Positions 25,196 through 34,600 of a stretch of 64,000 nt of DNA are shown one piece after another; position 1 is the stretch's first letter; each line of letters begins with the position of its first letter. The translations under genes and the position numbers were made by a program. The stretch lies in NCBI GenBank assembly GCA_036704825.1, contig JAUBSN010000036.1, forward strand, positions 1-64,000, in the 5' to 3' direction. The notes beneath the pieces are model-generated. The model had not been told where the DNA came from. It did not search any database and was given only the letters and a program-made list of their open reading frames with translations. This DNA comes from Microcoleus sp036704825. Its GTDB lineage: Bacteria > Cyanobacteriota > Cyanobacteriia > Cyanobacteriales > Microcoleaceae.

Positions 25196-27256
25196 TTAAA
25201 CAGGAACGCGCCAAATTTTTACAGTATCCGCACTCCCGCTGACCAAAGTTTTGCCATCATAACTGAAAACAACAGACTGGACTGGAGCGAGATGTTCCAG
25301 AGTTTCCAACAACTCTCCTGTGTGAAAATTCCAAATCCGAATTGTGTTGTCACCACCGCCGCTGGCGAGAGTTTCACCATCGGGGCTAAAGGCAAGAGTA
25401 TAAACACTATCTGAGTGTTCTGTGAAGGTACGCAGCAGTCTGCCATTTTCAGTATTCCACAGTTTAATTGGCTGTTGTAAACCGCTAGCTGCGACTATTT
25501 TACCGTCCGGGCTAATCGCAACACAACAAATTATCCCAACAGAAGAATCGAACCAAGAGGCTACGGCACCGAAAAAATCTACTGGTCGATTGAGAGTGTG
25601 CAGCAACTCTTGTTTGTACCAATTCCAGATTTTAACTGCACCATCTAAACCGCCACTAACTAAAATGCGTCCGTCCTTGCTAAAGGCAAGGGAATTAACT
25701 TCCCAAACGTGTCCCCAAAGAGTTTTTTCTATTTTACTTTTTTTGAGATTCCAGATATCAATTGTAGCACCAATAACTGTACTGCCAATGTGACCGTTAG
25801 CGAGGGTTTGTTCGTCGGGACTGAAAGCTAAACAGCTTGTCCGCAGGGCTACCAAGGTATTTCCCAGACTTTGTTTAAATTTCTTATTTGCTACGTCCCA
25901 CAACTTGATGCTGCCGTCAAATAACTCGTGATTGCTGGCACTGGCAAGAGTTTTTCCGTCGGGGCTGAAAGCAACAGCAATTACGGCGCTGCTATGTCCG
26001 GTGAAGGTGTGGAGTAATTCTCCTGTACAAAGGTTCCAAAGTTTTATGTTTTTGTCCAAACTGCCGCTGGCAATAATGTTTTGATTGGGACTAATGGCGA
26101 CGGACTTAACAACATCTGAATGATCTTTGAGAGTGTGCAGGCATTTCCAATTGAGAAGTTGTTTCCAAATTAGCGGTTCAACAGCGGGGTTTTGACAAAT
26201 TACTGGCAGCCAGCTAATACCAGGCAATAGTTTATTTTTAGCATCTTCCAACTTTCGCCGCGCTTCCCCAACTGCTGCGTACAAAGATTGGTTATTGGCA
26301 AATGCTGTGAGAAAATCCTGCAAGAATTTTTGTGCGGCTTCGTCTGCTACTACTTCCCGCATGACAATACTTTGGGGTAAGTACAATTTGGCTAGCTGGT
26401 TGGCTATCCCCAAGCCGTCGCAGGAGTTGAAAATTGCTAACTGCAATCCTTTGGCGATCGCAATTTTCATGGCATTTTTCAAGTCGTCAATACTGATACT
26501 CTCAGAATCGCTGATATCAAACTCACCAATTTGACCGTCTGGTAGGGTTGAACTGTGACCTGCAAAAAAGAAAATGTGCCACCCTTGTTTGTCTCGCAAA
26601 TACTCCAGCAATTCGGCTTTTTTGGGCTTGGTTAAAGGTGTAATTTCGGCACCGCGTTCAGCTAAATTATCTAATACTTGACGGTCAAAGCCAATATTAA
26701 TCCCGTCTGTATTGCCAAATACTGCTAAAATTCTTACCGCTGATTTCCGACAGTCAGATTTTTTAAAGCTTGGCGGTTTAACAGTTAAGGTACTCAGAGA
26801 AATTTCTGAATAATGATAAGTTTCAGAAAAGAAATTCCAGGCCGGCCAAGGTAGTCTCCGCAAGTTAGCATCGTCTGTTTGCAAAATAACTCTAATCTCA
26901 TCGTTGGGTTGCAAGTGCTGCTGCAATCCATCCAGTATTTTTCTCCAGGATTTTTCGCTGGAATTGAGCCATTGATTGATGTTGGATGCCAGGTTTTCTG
27001 CCGCTTGTTTGTTAAATACTTTCGCTCCTTCCCCTTGAACTTTGATGCGCGATATGCAGCCATCATTATTCCTTGCAAAATTTGACTGCCAATCCTTCAA
27101 GGAATCAAGAATCTCAATATCGCCTAGGGCTGGCAGTCTGCCAACATCTCCCCAGATTAAGCTAAATGGCGTTAGATCTTCTCGAATTTCCAAGTTAACC
27201 GGAAATCCTTGCTCAAAACTTCCTTCCATGATAGTGAGGATGACTTGTTTTTTCAT
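25196..27256 (-). CDS. CHAT-domain protease fused to a seven-bladed WD40 propeller
   Basis: 686 residues. Residues 1-150 are an alpha/beta region without a recognised family (RVILQTDDANLRRLPWPAW is typical just ahead of CHAT domains). CHAT domain about 170-360: catalytic His234 in FFFAGHSS and Cys279 in AIFNSCDG, so the caspase-like dyad is intact. Residues 370-686 contain seven WD40 repeats, each ending LW[ND] or IW[NR], enough for one complete propeller. CHAT proteases cleave partner proteins in bacterial signalling and immunity; the propeller is the likely sensor or scaffold. It lies 24 nt downstream of the DUF1822 gene on the same strand and is probably cotranscribed with it. No target protein is known. 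Confidence 0.92.
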   Translation of the reverse strand: MKKQVILTIMEGSFEQGFPVNLEIREDLTPFSLIWGDVGRLPALGDIEILDSLKDWQSNFARNNDGCISRIKVQGEGAKVFNKQAAENLASNINQWLNSSEKSWRKILDGLQQHLQPNDEIRVILQTDDANLRRLPWPAWNFFSETYHYSEISLSTLTVKPPSFKKSDCRKSAVRILAVFGNTDGINIGFDRQVLDNLAERGAEITPLTKPKKAELLEYLRDKQGWHIFFFAGHSSTLPDGQIGEFDISDSESISIDDLKNAMKIAIAKGLQLAIFNSCDGLGIANQLAKLYLPQSIVMREVVADEAAQKFLQDFLTAFANNQSLYAAVGEARRKLEDAKNKLLPGISWLPVICQNPAVEPLIWKQLLNWKCLHTLKDHSDVVKSVAISPNQNIIASGSLDKNIKLWNLCTGELLHTFTGHSSAVIAVAFSPDGKTLASASNHELFDGSIKLWDVANKKFKQSLGNTLVALRTSCLAFSPDEQTLANGHIGSTVIGATIDIWNLKKSKIEKTLWGHVWEVNSLAFSKDGRILVSGGLDGAVKIWNWYKQELLHTLNRPVDFFGAVASWFDSSVGIICCVAISPDGKIVAASGLQQPIKLWNTENGRLLRTFTEHSDSVYTLAFSPDGETLASGGGDNTIRIWNFHTGELLETLEHLAPVQSVVFSYDGKTLVSGSADTVKIWRVPV

Positions 27257-27280
27257 TGGTGGCGCGGCGATTTTTAATTA

Positions 27281-28321
27281 TTAAAAAGTTTCTGTGACGC
27301 TGGCATCTCCCAGAAGGAGTTTAACACTAAATCTTTCTCCCGGTTCAACGCTAAAGGTGAGTAAAACAGCGTTATCTGTACTGCCAGTTTGTTTGTGCAA
27401 TTGAGGAATCGAATTTCCGAATTCATCTAAAACTGTTATTTGTAAACCAACTGGCAGGTAAACTGCATCGCCTGATGGATGGAGCCATATTTGAGTATCA
27501 ATTTCTTCGTCTTTTGGTGTCAGTTCAATCGTCAAATTAACGGATTGATTTGCACCCAAATTAATCTGTTTTGCTCTTGCTACAGATTCTAAATTTTTTG
27601 GGTTCTGCCCTCGCCATCGATTGCGTTGACCGCGAGTCAATATCAAGCCTACTGGCTGATAGCCTTCACCAAAGATATTTTCATACATTTGTCTCACATA
27701 AATTAGCAGCGAACTCTGCGGAACTTGTCCTAAATCGCTAACTGTCACTTTTAATAATTCATCTAGGCGACCCGATCTGTAAAGTTCTTCTATGCGATCG
27801 TATTCCGATCGATCGCTTTCAAAAGCCAGCAATGTACTGCCTTGCTCTATTTTCTGTACTATCAAAGGTTTTTCTAGAGCCGAGCCGAGGCGCTTGACAA
27901 TTGCTTGTAATTGCAAGTTGTCTGGATTGTCAAGCTCGATCGTAATGCGCCACCAAACCCGATCGGTTTCTCTATGCTCTTGAGAAGAGTCTCTTTTGAA
28001 TCCTCGTTCTGCCAATCGATCGGGAATATCGATGGATTCAATATCCAGAGATTGCTCGTATCTGAGAAGATTCCTAATATATTTATAAAGACGATCTGAT
28101 AACTCATTTTTGGTTTGACCGTAGCTTTTATTATAAATAATTGCAATTTCTGAAGATTTTTTTCTAGCAAGTATGCCGTGCAGATTGTCTTTATCATTGG
28201 GAGTAATGCTTTGGGCTTTTTCTGTTTGCTTGTAAGTTTTTTTTGCTTGACCCAAAGCTTTGTATAGGTCTTCTAGATACCAGTTTTTTTCTGCTAATTC
28301 TTCCAATTCTTTTCTGTTCAT
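27281..28321 (-). CDS. DUF1822-family protein with N-terminal helix-turn-helix-like segment
   Basis: 346 residues. C-terminal third (about 220-346) matches DUF1822: QPVGLILTRGQRNRWRG, KQINLGANQSVNLTIELTP, IWLHPSGDAVYLPVGLQI, LTFSVEPGERFSVKLLLGD. The segment about 38-92 (ITPNDKDNLHGILARKKSSE..., RLYKYIRNLL) has the spacing of a LuxR-like helix-turn-helix used as an adaptor in cyanobacterial effector proteins. A middle alpha/beta region (ITIELDNPDNLQLQAIVKRL, IEQGSTLLAFES) resembles the domain that follows such modules in STAND-type NTPases (possibly TRADD-N-like; low certainty). DUF1822 function is unknown, but its genes recur beside CHAT and sigma-factor genes in cyanobacteria as I recall it. 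First gene of a likely operon with the CHAT protease. Confidence 0.82.
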   Translation of the reverse strand: MNRKELEELAEKNWYLEDLYKALGQAKKTYKQTEKAQSITPNDKDNLHGILARKKSSEIAIIYNKSYGQTKNELSDRLYKYIRNLLRYEQSLDIESIDIPDRLAERGFKRDSSQEHRETDRVWWRITIELDNPDNLQLQAIVKRLGSALEKPLIVQKIEQGSTLLAFESDRSEYDRIEELYRSGRLDELLKVTVSDLGQVPQSSLLIYVRQMYENIFGEGYQPVGLILTRGQRNRWRGQNPKNLESVARAKQINLGANQSVNLTIELTPKDEEIDTQIWLHPSGDAVYLPVGLQITVLDEFGNSIPQLHKQTGSTDNAVLLTFSVEPGERFSVKLLLGDASVTETF

Positions 28322-28347
28322 GTCAGCGACTCTGTAAAAAAATAACA

Positions 28348-28454
28348 GGACTTATGCTAGGGGCCAAGAAACCGGGTTTTTTACCGAATCAGTCGTCTAC
28401 AATCAAGTATTTTCGTAAAAAAACCCGGTTTCTAAACACTCGTGCGTAAGTCCT
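28348..28454. mobile_element. MITE-like element (GGACTTACGCA family), copy 2
   Basis: Outer arms AGGACTTATGC and GCGTAAGTCCT, inner arms AAGAAACCGGGTTTTTT and AAAAAACCCGGTTTCT, total about 107 bp. This is the best-preserved copy. It lies directly upstream of the DUF1822-CHAT operon, 27 nt from the start codon, so it could affect that operon's expression. Confidence 0.75.
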
Positions 28455-28570
28455 CAATAAGTTGAAATTTCCAAAAAGTATGACACCTGTCATATCTAGT
28501 CATATCGCAAGTAATATTCATGCCTCCCTAATCTAGCGATCGTAAATCTAGTTAGCTTGGAGACACAAAA

Positions 28571-28753
28571 ATGAATTGCAAAGTCTTGATTTCACCTCTC
28601 CTGATTGGCTCGATCGCACTCGGCAACATAACTTTGGTACTAGCCGCAGTTTCAGGCACTTCAATCGATCGAATCGCTCTTGGGTCAGCTACGAATAACA
28701 TGATACCCCGAATTTGTAAGGATCGAGATGGGAATGAATACCCCTGTCCTTGA
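28571..28753 (+). CDS. Small secreted peptide, function unknown
   Basis: 60 residues. A signal-peptide-like N-terminus (LLIGSIALGNITLVLAA) is followed by a short mature region with two cysteines and the tail CKDRDGNEYPCP. A purine-rich GGAGACA lies about 8 nt before the ATG. The Cys...DGNEYPCP ending is one I associate with small cyanobacterial secreted proteins of unknown role. It lies on the opposite strand between the DUF1822/CHAT pair and the TPR gene, ending before the 28820 hairpin. Short length limits certainty. Confidence 0.5.
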   Translation: MNCKVLISPLLIGSIALGNITLVLAAVSGTSIDRIALGSATNNMIPRICKDRDGNEYPCP

Positions 28754-28819
28754 TTAAGGCTAAATCTCAAACAAGTGCGATCGCACTTAAGTAAATCCAC
28801 CTAAAAAACACAATTACCC

Positions 28820-28850
28820 GATACCCGAATTCTTTAAGAATTCGGGTATC
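28820..28850. terminator. Perfect 14-bp stem, probable bidirectional terminator
   Basis: GATACCCGAATTCT (28820-28833), loop TTA, AGAATTCGGGTATC (28837-28850). It lies between two convergent genes (small peptide ending 28753, TPR gene ending 28899), the right place for a shared terminator. No long T-run follows. Confidence 0.6.
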
Positions 28851-28898
28851 TCACCGCGCGATTCCCTACGGGATAGCTACGCTTCACGCATTTTACAT

Positions 28899-29996
28899 TT
28901 AATTAGAACCACCTAATTGCTTCAGACGCTGACGAGCCTTACCAATATAAAATTCTTCATCTGGCTCATCGGACTTAGCATATTTCAGACAGTTTTTCCA
29001 AGATTTCACAACTTCTGCATCATTCCCCAGATTTTCTTGCACTTGGGCCATGATGCCATAAGTTAAACCCCGATCTTTCTGTAGTTTAACAGCATCTTGC
29101 AACTTGTCCAAAGCTTCTTCATAGCATCCTTGTTCCTTCCAAGCCCAAGCAAGGTAAGTTAACAACCCTGCTTTGACTATTTTGTCATACTCAACTTTCT
29201 CAGTTTCCAGCAGCTTTAAACCGTTCCTTATTTTTTCAACTGATTTTCGCAAATCTTTATATTCAATGATATACAAACGGCCCAACTTGCAGTAAGCAGC
29301 AGCCAACCCTAGGAATGCTGCATCCTGATACAGTTTCATAGCCAGATCGACTTTCCCGGCTTCCTCATACATCACTCCCAAAGTATAGTAACTTGCTCCA
29401 TTGTCAGGGTTAATTTTAATAGCTAGCTCTAATTCTTTTCTAGCTTCAACTAATTCTCCAGCTTGTTTTAAGTTAAAGCCCCGATTGTTAGCATCCTTCG
29501 CCAAACCTAAAGGGGTTATTGGATCTTGAATAGGGCTGGATTTAGGAATCTCTGGCTGTTTGACTTTCCGGCGTTCCCATTCTCCCTGTGTCTCTTCTTT
29601 TCCAAATAGCCAATCCCGATTTTCTTCCTTACATTGAGAGTGAAACTTCAGAACAAAACACCATTTGTCCGACCCAGTAATTGTTTTGGAATTCGTTACG
29701 CCCCGCTGGTCTTCCATGATGTTCAATTGTTTCAGACAGTGAAGGGCATTGCGGATTTGTTCTTTGTCTAAGGTTTTACCCCATTTCTGTGTCAGCTCAA
29801 CCAGATCCTGTAGCCTTGTCTTTTTCACCCACAGGTGAGTTCCTTCCCAACGAGTATTGATATATTTTTGAAGGCTTTCACAATTATTAAATTTTTCCAA
29901 ATCCCCGTCAGTAAAGCAGTGTAAAACTTCAATTAATAGCTTTGCACTCTCTTTACCTTTCTTCCAGTTAAGATTCCGACCACTATTGTTCTGCAT
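28899..29996 (-). CDS. Winged-helix (effector-associated type) plus TPR protein
   Basis: 365 residues from ATG 29996; a TTG at 30023 would add nine. The N-terminal part (about 1-150) has the pattern seen at the start of many cyanobacterial NB-ARC, WD40 and TPR proteins: YINTRWEGTHLWVKKTRLQDL, LDKEQIRNALHCLKQLNIMED, GSDKWCFVLKFHS, GEWERRK. It is probably a winged-helix adaptor that links to partner proteins (inference). After a Pro-rich linker, about five TPR units follow (ANNRGFNLKQAGELVEARKE, ASYYTLGVMYEEAGKVDLAM, AYCKLGRLYIIEYKDL, LAWAWKEQGCYEEALDKL, GIMAQVQENLGNDAEVVKSW). The upstream DNA has overlapping palindromes (30012-30109). Confidence 0.82.
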   Translation of the reverse strand: MQNNSGRNLNWKKGKESAKLLIEVLHCFTDGDLEKFNNCESLQKYINTRWEGTHLWVKKTRLQDLVELTQKWGKTLDKEQIRNALHCLKQLNIMEDQRGVTNSKTITGSDKWCFVLKFHSQCKEENRDWLFGKEETQGEWERRKVKQPEIPKSSPIQDPITPLGLAKDANNRGFNLKQAGELVEARKELELAIKINPDNGASYYTLGVMYEEAGKVDLAMKLYQDAAFLGLAAAYCKLGRLYIIEYKDLRKSVEKIRNGLKLLETEKVEYDKIVKAGLLTYLAWAWKEQGCYEEALDKLQDAVKLQKDRGLTYGIMAQVQENLGNDAEVVKSWKNCLKYAKSDEPDEEFYIGKARQRLKQLGGSN

Positions 29997-30011
29997 GAGC
30001 GAATCCAGAAA

Positions 30012-30109
30012 AAGGTTTGACAAACCTTGGGACTCCCAAGGTTAAATTGCAAGGTTTATGCTTTCCCAAGCTGCTAACCGCCATTATACCAAGGTTTCAG
30101 CCACCTTGG
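30012..30109. promoter_or_regulatory. Overlapping palindromes and repeated CCAAGGTTT motifs in a divergent promoter region
   Basis: AAGGTTTGACAAACCTT (30012-30028) overlaps AACCTTGGGACTCCCAAGG plus TT (30023-30043); each is a perfect short stem with a 3-nt loop, and they cannot form together. Further CAAGGTTT or its complement occurs at 30050-30057, 30089-30097 and 30103-30109. Position between the divergent TPR and sigma-factor genes suggests operators or a competing-hairpin switch. Confidence 0.5.
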
Positions 30110-30238
30110 AAAAATTTGCTTGGGTTAATTTAATCCTTTATTGTAAGTGGGGTAAGTCAAAAAGCCCGTCCTTGACTGGCTTTTGAGAAATTTTTTAATT
30201 CAGTTCGATTTGCATACACTTCTTTGAGGAGGGTGATT

Positions 30239-30967
30239 ATGGATCGCATAGATAAATTGAGGTTGGCACTGGAACAATATTCCGATCGCACTCCCAAAGA
30301 CGAGCGGTTATGTCAGCTAATTTTAAATATCTGCTTGCTATCACGGGATAATCCGCAGCGTCGAAAATTGGTCGATCGATTGTTTCGGCAACTGCAAAGT
30401 TTGCCAAAATTGTCAAAAAGTTCTCATCCCTATTATTATGAAGCCCAGAATAAAACTTGGGAATGGTTAGACAAGAACCTTCACAAGTTTCATCCCCAAC
30501 GTTCTCCGATTCAAGCTAGTCTCGTCACTTGGGTTAACGGTCATCTCAGGTATCGAATTCACGATTTACATACTACCAAAAATCAAAAAGAGCTGTCCTT
30601 AGATTTAGATGCTTTAGAACGCAGCGGATTTTACAATGACTATTTAGATGGTTTGGAGGTGGAAATCGAACGGATTGAGAGACAAGAAAAACAAGCTGTA
30701 GCAAGGGCGATCGTAAAATACATCGATCGAGATCCAGAATACGAACTGCGGAATTGTTATCCTCGGAACCGTCCCGACTGCAACTGTCAAATTATTGTTC
30801 AAAGATTGTTTTTGCAGCAGTCGCCAGAAAAAATGGCAGTCATCGCCCGACAGTTAAATATCAAGACACAGACTATTTACTCTTTTTGGAAAAGGACGGG
30901 ATTGTCCAAACTCCAAGGAATTGGCCGACACATTGCTCAAAAAAATTCTGATTTTATGTCGGGCTGA
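30239..30967 (+). CDS. Divergent sigma-70-like factor of the cyanobacterial CHAT/DUF1822-associated type
   Basis: 242 residues from ATG 30239, which follows AGGAGG by 5 nt; a TTG at 30224 overlaps that site and was rejected. Helical throughout. The region with YEAQNKTWEWLDKNLHKFHPQRSPIQASLVTWVNGHLRYRI corresponds to sigma region 2, and the C-terminal part (MAVIARQLNIKTQTIYSFWKRTGLSKLQ) to a region 4-type helix-turn-helix. The segment between contains a Cys-rich stretch (NCYPRNRPDCNCQ). I recognise it as a sigma-70-related family found near CHAT and DUF1822 genes in cyanobacteria. Whether it recruits RNA polymerase is unproved. Likely cotranscribed with the small membrane gene at 31072. Confidence 0.75.
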   Translation: MDRIDKLRLALEQYSDRTPKDERLCQLILNICLLSRDNPQRRKLVDRLFRQLQSLPKLSKSSHPYYYEAQNKTWEWLDKNLHKFHPQRSPIQASLVTWVNGHLRYRIHDLHTTKNQKELSLDLDALERSGFYNDYLDGLEVEIERIERQEKQAVARAIVKYIDRDPEYELRNCYPRNRPDCNCQIIVQRLFLQQSPEKMAVIARQLNIKTQTIYSFWKRTGLSKLQGIGRHIAQKNSDFMSG

Positions 30968-30981
30968 TTGCTGATTGTCTG

Positions 30982-31008
30982 AATCTGGCGCCATTTATAC
31001 GCCAGATT
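30982..31008 (+). terminator. Hairpin between the sigma-like gene and the small membrane gene
   Basis: AATCTGGCG (30982-30990) pairs with CGCCAGATT (31000-31008) around a 9-nt loop. It is 15 nt past the sigma-like stop codon. The following TATAAAGG is not a T-run, so this may attenuate rather than end transcription. Confidence 0.45.
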
Positions 31009-31071
31009 TATAAAGGATCTGGCCCTTCATTGAATTTTTTTTCATAATCTACCAACACAAGGATAACCACA

Positions 31072-31353
31072 ATGTCAGCAGAACAAACTAATCCAATGTT
31101 ATTTAAAGGTGTTGCCAGCGATGGAATATTCAAAGGCAAAGTGATTGAGGGCAAACTCGACATCAAAGTCAACGTCGAGTCGGTTACAGATCAACCCAAA
31201 GAAGAACCGAAGCCGGCACCTTTTGGTTGGGAGACAATTTTATTCGCGGTGTTTTTTTTGTTAGTTCTTAATCAAGCAGCAGGCGACCCGAGAGGCATGA
31301 GAAAATACCAAATTCTGCAAAGGTATTCTCAGCATCAGATTTTACCACAATAG
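31072..31353 (+). CDS. Small single-pass membrane protein
   Basis: 93 residues. An N-terminal polar part (FKGVASDGIFKGKVIEGKLD, a beta-like stretch) and a Pro-rich hinge (EEPKPAPFGW) precede one hydrophobic segment (ETILFAVFFLLVLNQAA) and a basic tail. AAGGATAA lies 8 nt before the ATG. It follows the sigma-like gene by 104 nt on the same strand. It could be an anti-sigma-like anchor or a membrane effector; both are inference. I recognise no family. Confidence 0.6.
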   Translation: MSAEQTNPMLFKGVASDGIFKGKVIEGKLDIKVNVESVTDQPKEEPKPAPFGWETILFAVFFLLVLNQAAGDPRGMRKYQILQRYSQHQILPQ

Positions 31354-31630
31354 GGAGAACAGGCATCAGCCAATCGCAATTATATCCATCTCCCTGAGTG
31401 TGAGGTGGATGTAAAACCTTGATTCCCGGTAGTTTGTGTAAAGTTATGCTACAAAGACTGAAACTTTGCATAAAAACTAAAACTTACTCCAGATAAATAA
31501 GTAGCGATGGAAGTTCAGCGAGTTAACCCCACACTCTTTGTGAAGTTATATTACAAAACGCATAAAAACTCCGACGCACTTCAGATAGATAAATATCAGC
31601 CCAAAGTTATCGACTCAATCAAGGTGCAAA
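31354..31630. promoter_or_regulatory. Leader of the large protease gene, with an imperfect direct repeat
   Basis: A segment GTAAAGTTATGCTACAAA...GCATAAAAACT...CCAGATAAATAAGTA (31438-31502) recurs as GTGAAGTTATATTACAAA...GCATAAAAACT...TCAGATAGATAAATA (31540-31594). Two similar copies directly upstream of the gene suggest duplicated promoter or activator sites. No other gene is seen in this gap. Confidence 0.4.
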
Positions 31631-34600
31631 ATGTCTAATATATCGATCGGCAATCTAAACGACAACTATTTCTCCATCGACTTCGCAGGTAAAACTGACC
31701 CCACAGACACCTATCGTTTTAATCGGCTGAATACAGGCAGCTTTCGAGTTACGGCTGAAGGATTTAGTTCCATTGTCGGGATGCAACTCCTCGACAGTCA
31801 GGGAAAAGTCGTCAAAGATATCGAAACCAACGGCACAAATTCAGGAACTTTTAGCATCGATAATTTGGGCGCAATCAATTATGCACTCAAAATTTCCGCA
31901 CCTTCGGGCGATACAAATTATCAAGTTAGTTTAACCCCAGACGGCAAAGTTGACCCGCTGACAGGTTTAGGGGTAGACTCCGGCTTTTTCGCTACAGATT
32001 CCACGGGACAAGTTGGTTTTGACTGGCTGCACGACGGCGGCAATTATCAAGGTGAAGTTGCCATTTTCAGCGTGCTGGGAATGGAGAAATTCACCCCTGG
32101 TTCTGAGGAATTTATCAAAGAAGCAGCAAGACGATCCTTGACCAATTCTACCTTTGGTCACGTAGTAATTTCCGATCCCAATGAAGGTGCAAATCCAGTA
32201 TTTAATGGCAGTTTAGGAGAAGCAAATTATAACCAGGGGCAGTACAGCGGGCCGAAAACATTTGGGATGCAACCGGGAGAGGCTTTTGCGGTGATGCTAG
32301 TGCCAAATGGTACTGTGCAAGATGTGTTTAATAATCCCGGTGGCGGCGGTGACAAACGCCCGCTGCTATCATTATCTAGCACTAATCCAGATGATGCTTG
32401 GTTGTACGGTCAAGTAGCAGATGTCACTGGTAATGGCAAGGCATTTGCAATGGAAGATCAGCGGGTAGATCAGGGTTCAGATAAAGATTACAACGATTTG
32501 GTTTTCAATTTAACAGGTGCGACGGGCAAAGCACCGGCAATAGAGAAAGTGATCGATCCAAATAAGGATTGGACTAAACTTGATGGTGGCAAGCAATTGA
32601 TCGATTATGTCAAATCAAAGCAGCCGGTTGTGGAACCGCCGCCTGTGGAAACGCCACCGATTGAGACAAAACCGCCTGTTGCAACAACGCCACCCGTAAC
32701 AACGCCACCTGTGGAGACAAAACCGCCTGTGGCTGTCGCGCCGCCTGTGGAAACACCACCGATTGAGACAAAACCGCCGGTTGCTGTGGAACCGCCTGTG
32801 GAAACACCACCTGTGGAGACAAAACCGCCGGTTGCTGTGGAACCGCCTGTGGAAACACCACCGATTGAGACAAAACCGCCGGTTGCTGTGGAACCGCCTG
32901 TGGAAACCCCACCTGTGGAGACAAAACCGCCGGTTGCTGTGGAACCGCCTGTGGAAACGCCACCGATTGAGACAAAACCGCCGGTTGCTGTGGAAACGCC
33001 ACCTGTGGAGACAAAACCGCCTGTGGCTGTCGCGCCGCCTGTGGAAACGCCACCGATTGAGACAAAACCGCCTGTGGAGACAAAACCACCTGTAGCTGTA
33101 GCGCCACCGATTGAGACAACGCCGCCTGTGACAACGCTGCCTGTTGCGACAACACCGCCTGTAGCAACGCTGCCGACCCCTCCAACACCACCCGTGCAAC
33201 CGCCTACGATCGCCCCAGAACCTCCTCTAGTTGGACTTGAGCCGATCGACGATCTGCCGCAGCCGATCGACTCTGAACCGCCTGTTGAACCCGATTTACC
33301 GATTAGTTCGCCGCCAGAAAATCGCGCATTTATCGGCATCATCGATACTGGGTTTGCGACGAACAATCCCGATTTGGATTACTCTAAAGTGACATTGGGG
33401 CGCGATCGCATTGACAAAGACAGCAATCCTTTATTTACGGCCGGTACAGGTAACGAACACGGCACATTTAGCTGGGGTTTAGTGAGTGCAATTCAAGGCA
33501 ACGATCAAGGTATTGATGGTTACAACGATAAAGCGAATGTTTATCTAAGTCGGGCAATTGGTTCTGGGGAATGGGATTTAGCTTTAACTGATTTTGTAAG
33601 TGAAGCGAAAGCACAAAAGCAGAAGAATGCGATCGCCCTTCTTCCCCTCGATTTAACTCAGAAAAATGCTGATGGCAGCATTACCACTCGCTACGAGTTT
33701 ACACCGAGAGAGCGTGCTGCTTTAGAAAATGCGCGTCAAAGTGGAGTGCTGTTAGTTGTAGCGGCTGGGAATGACGGCGGTGTGATGTCGGTTTTGGGTC
33801 AATCTTCCCAGGAGTTTGAGAATATTATCACGGTTGGTTCGTCGGATGGATTTGGGCGATCGGATTATTCCAGCTACGGCTATGGTTTGGATATTTTAGT
33901 GCCCGGAGGTGCGATCGATAATCCGACTTTATCGACAGTTGGTGATGATTTAGGCACGATGGCGGGAACTTCGGCATCCGCGGCTAAGGCGGCGGGGATG
34001 GCGTCTAAGGTTTGGGAGAGTAATCCCGATTTGAATGCTACCCAAGTGATTGACATTTTGACCGGAAGTGCGATCGATTTGAAGGCACCCGGATGGGATG
34101 AAGAAACGGGTTTTGGGGTGGTGAATTTCAATAAAGCTGTGGAATTGGCGAAGGAAACAGCGCCGCAAGCTTATATTCCTGCACTTTTCTCGAATCCTAC
34201 AACTTGGGGTTTAGAAGGGTTGGTGACACCCTTAGAAAGGGCCACTGCAGATCAGTTTAATGGCAATGGCAAATATTATGATTGGGTGTCTTACACCATT
34301 CAGTATGGAGACACTCTGAGTCAAATTGCACTCGACACAATGGGTGACAGTTCTCCAGATGCTTACAACTTTATTGCTCAACATAACCAGATTCCTAATC
34401 CAGATGAGATTTTTGCTGGGCAGGAAATTCAGATTCCCACAGAGGTATCCGCACCAGTTCAAAATCCCGACCCAATTCAGAACCCCGACCCAATTCAGAA
34501 CCCCGATCCAGTTCAAAATCCCGATCCAGTTCAAAATCCCGACCCAATTCAAAATCCCGACCCAATTCAGAACCCCGATCCACTACCGCCCAGTTCAATT

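Noticed and set aside
32605..33366. Antisense frames of 193-253 codons in the giant protease gene
   Set aside because: They are mirror frames of the PPVETPP repeat.
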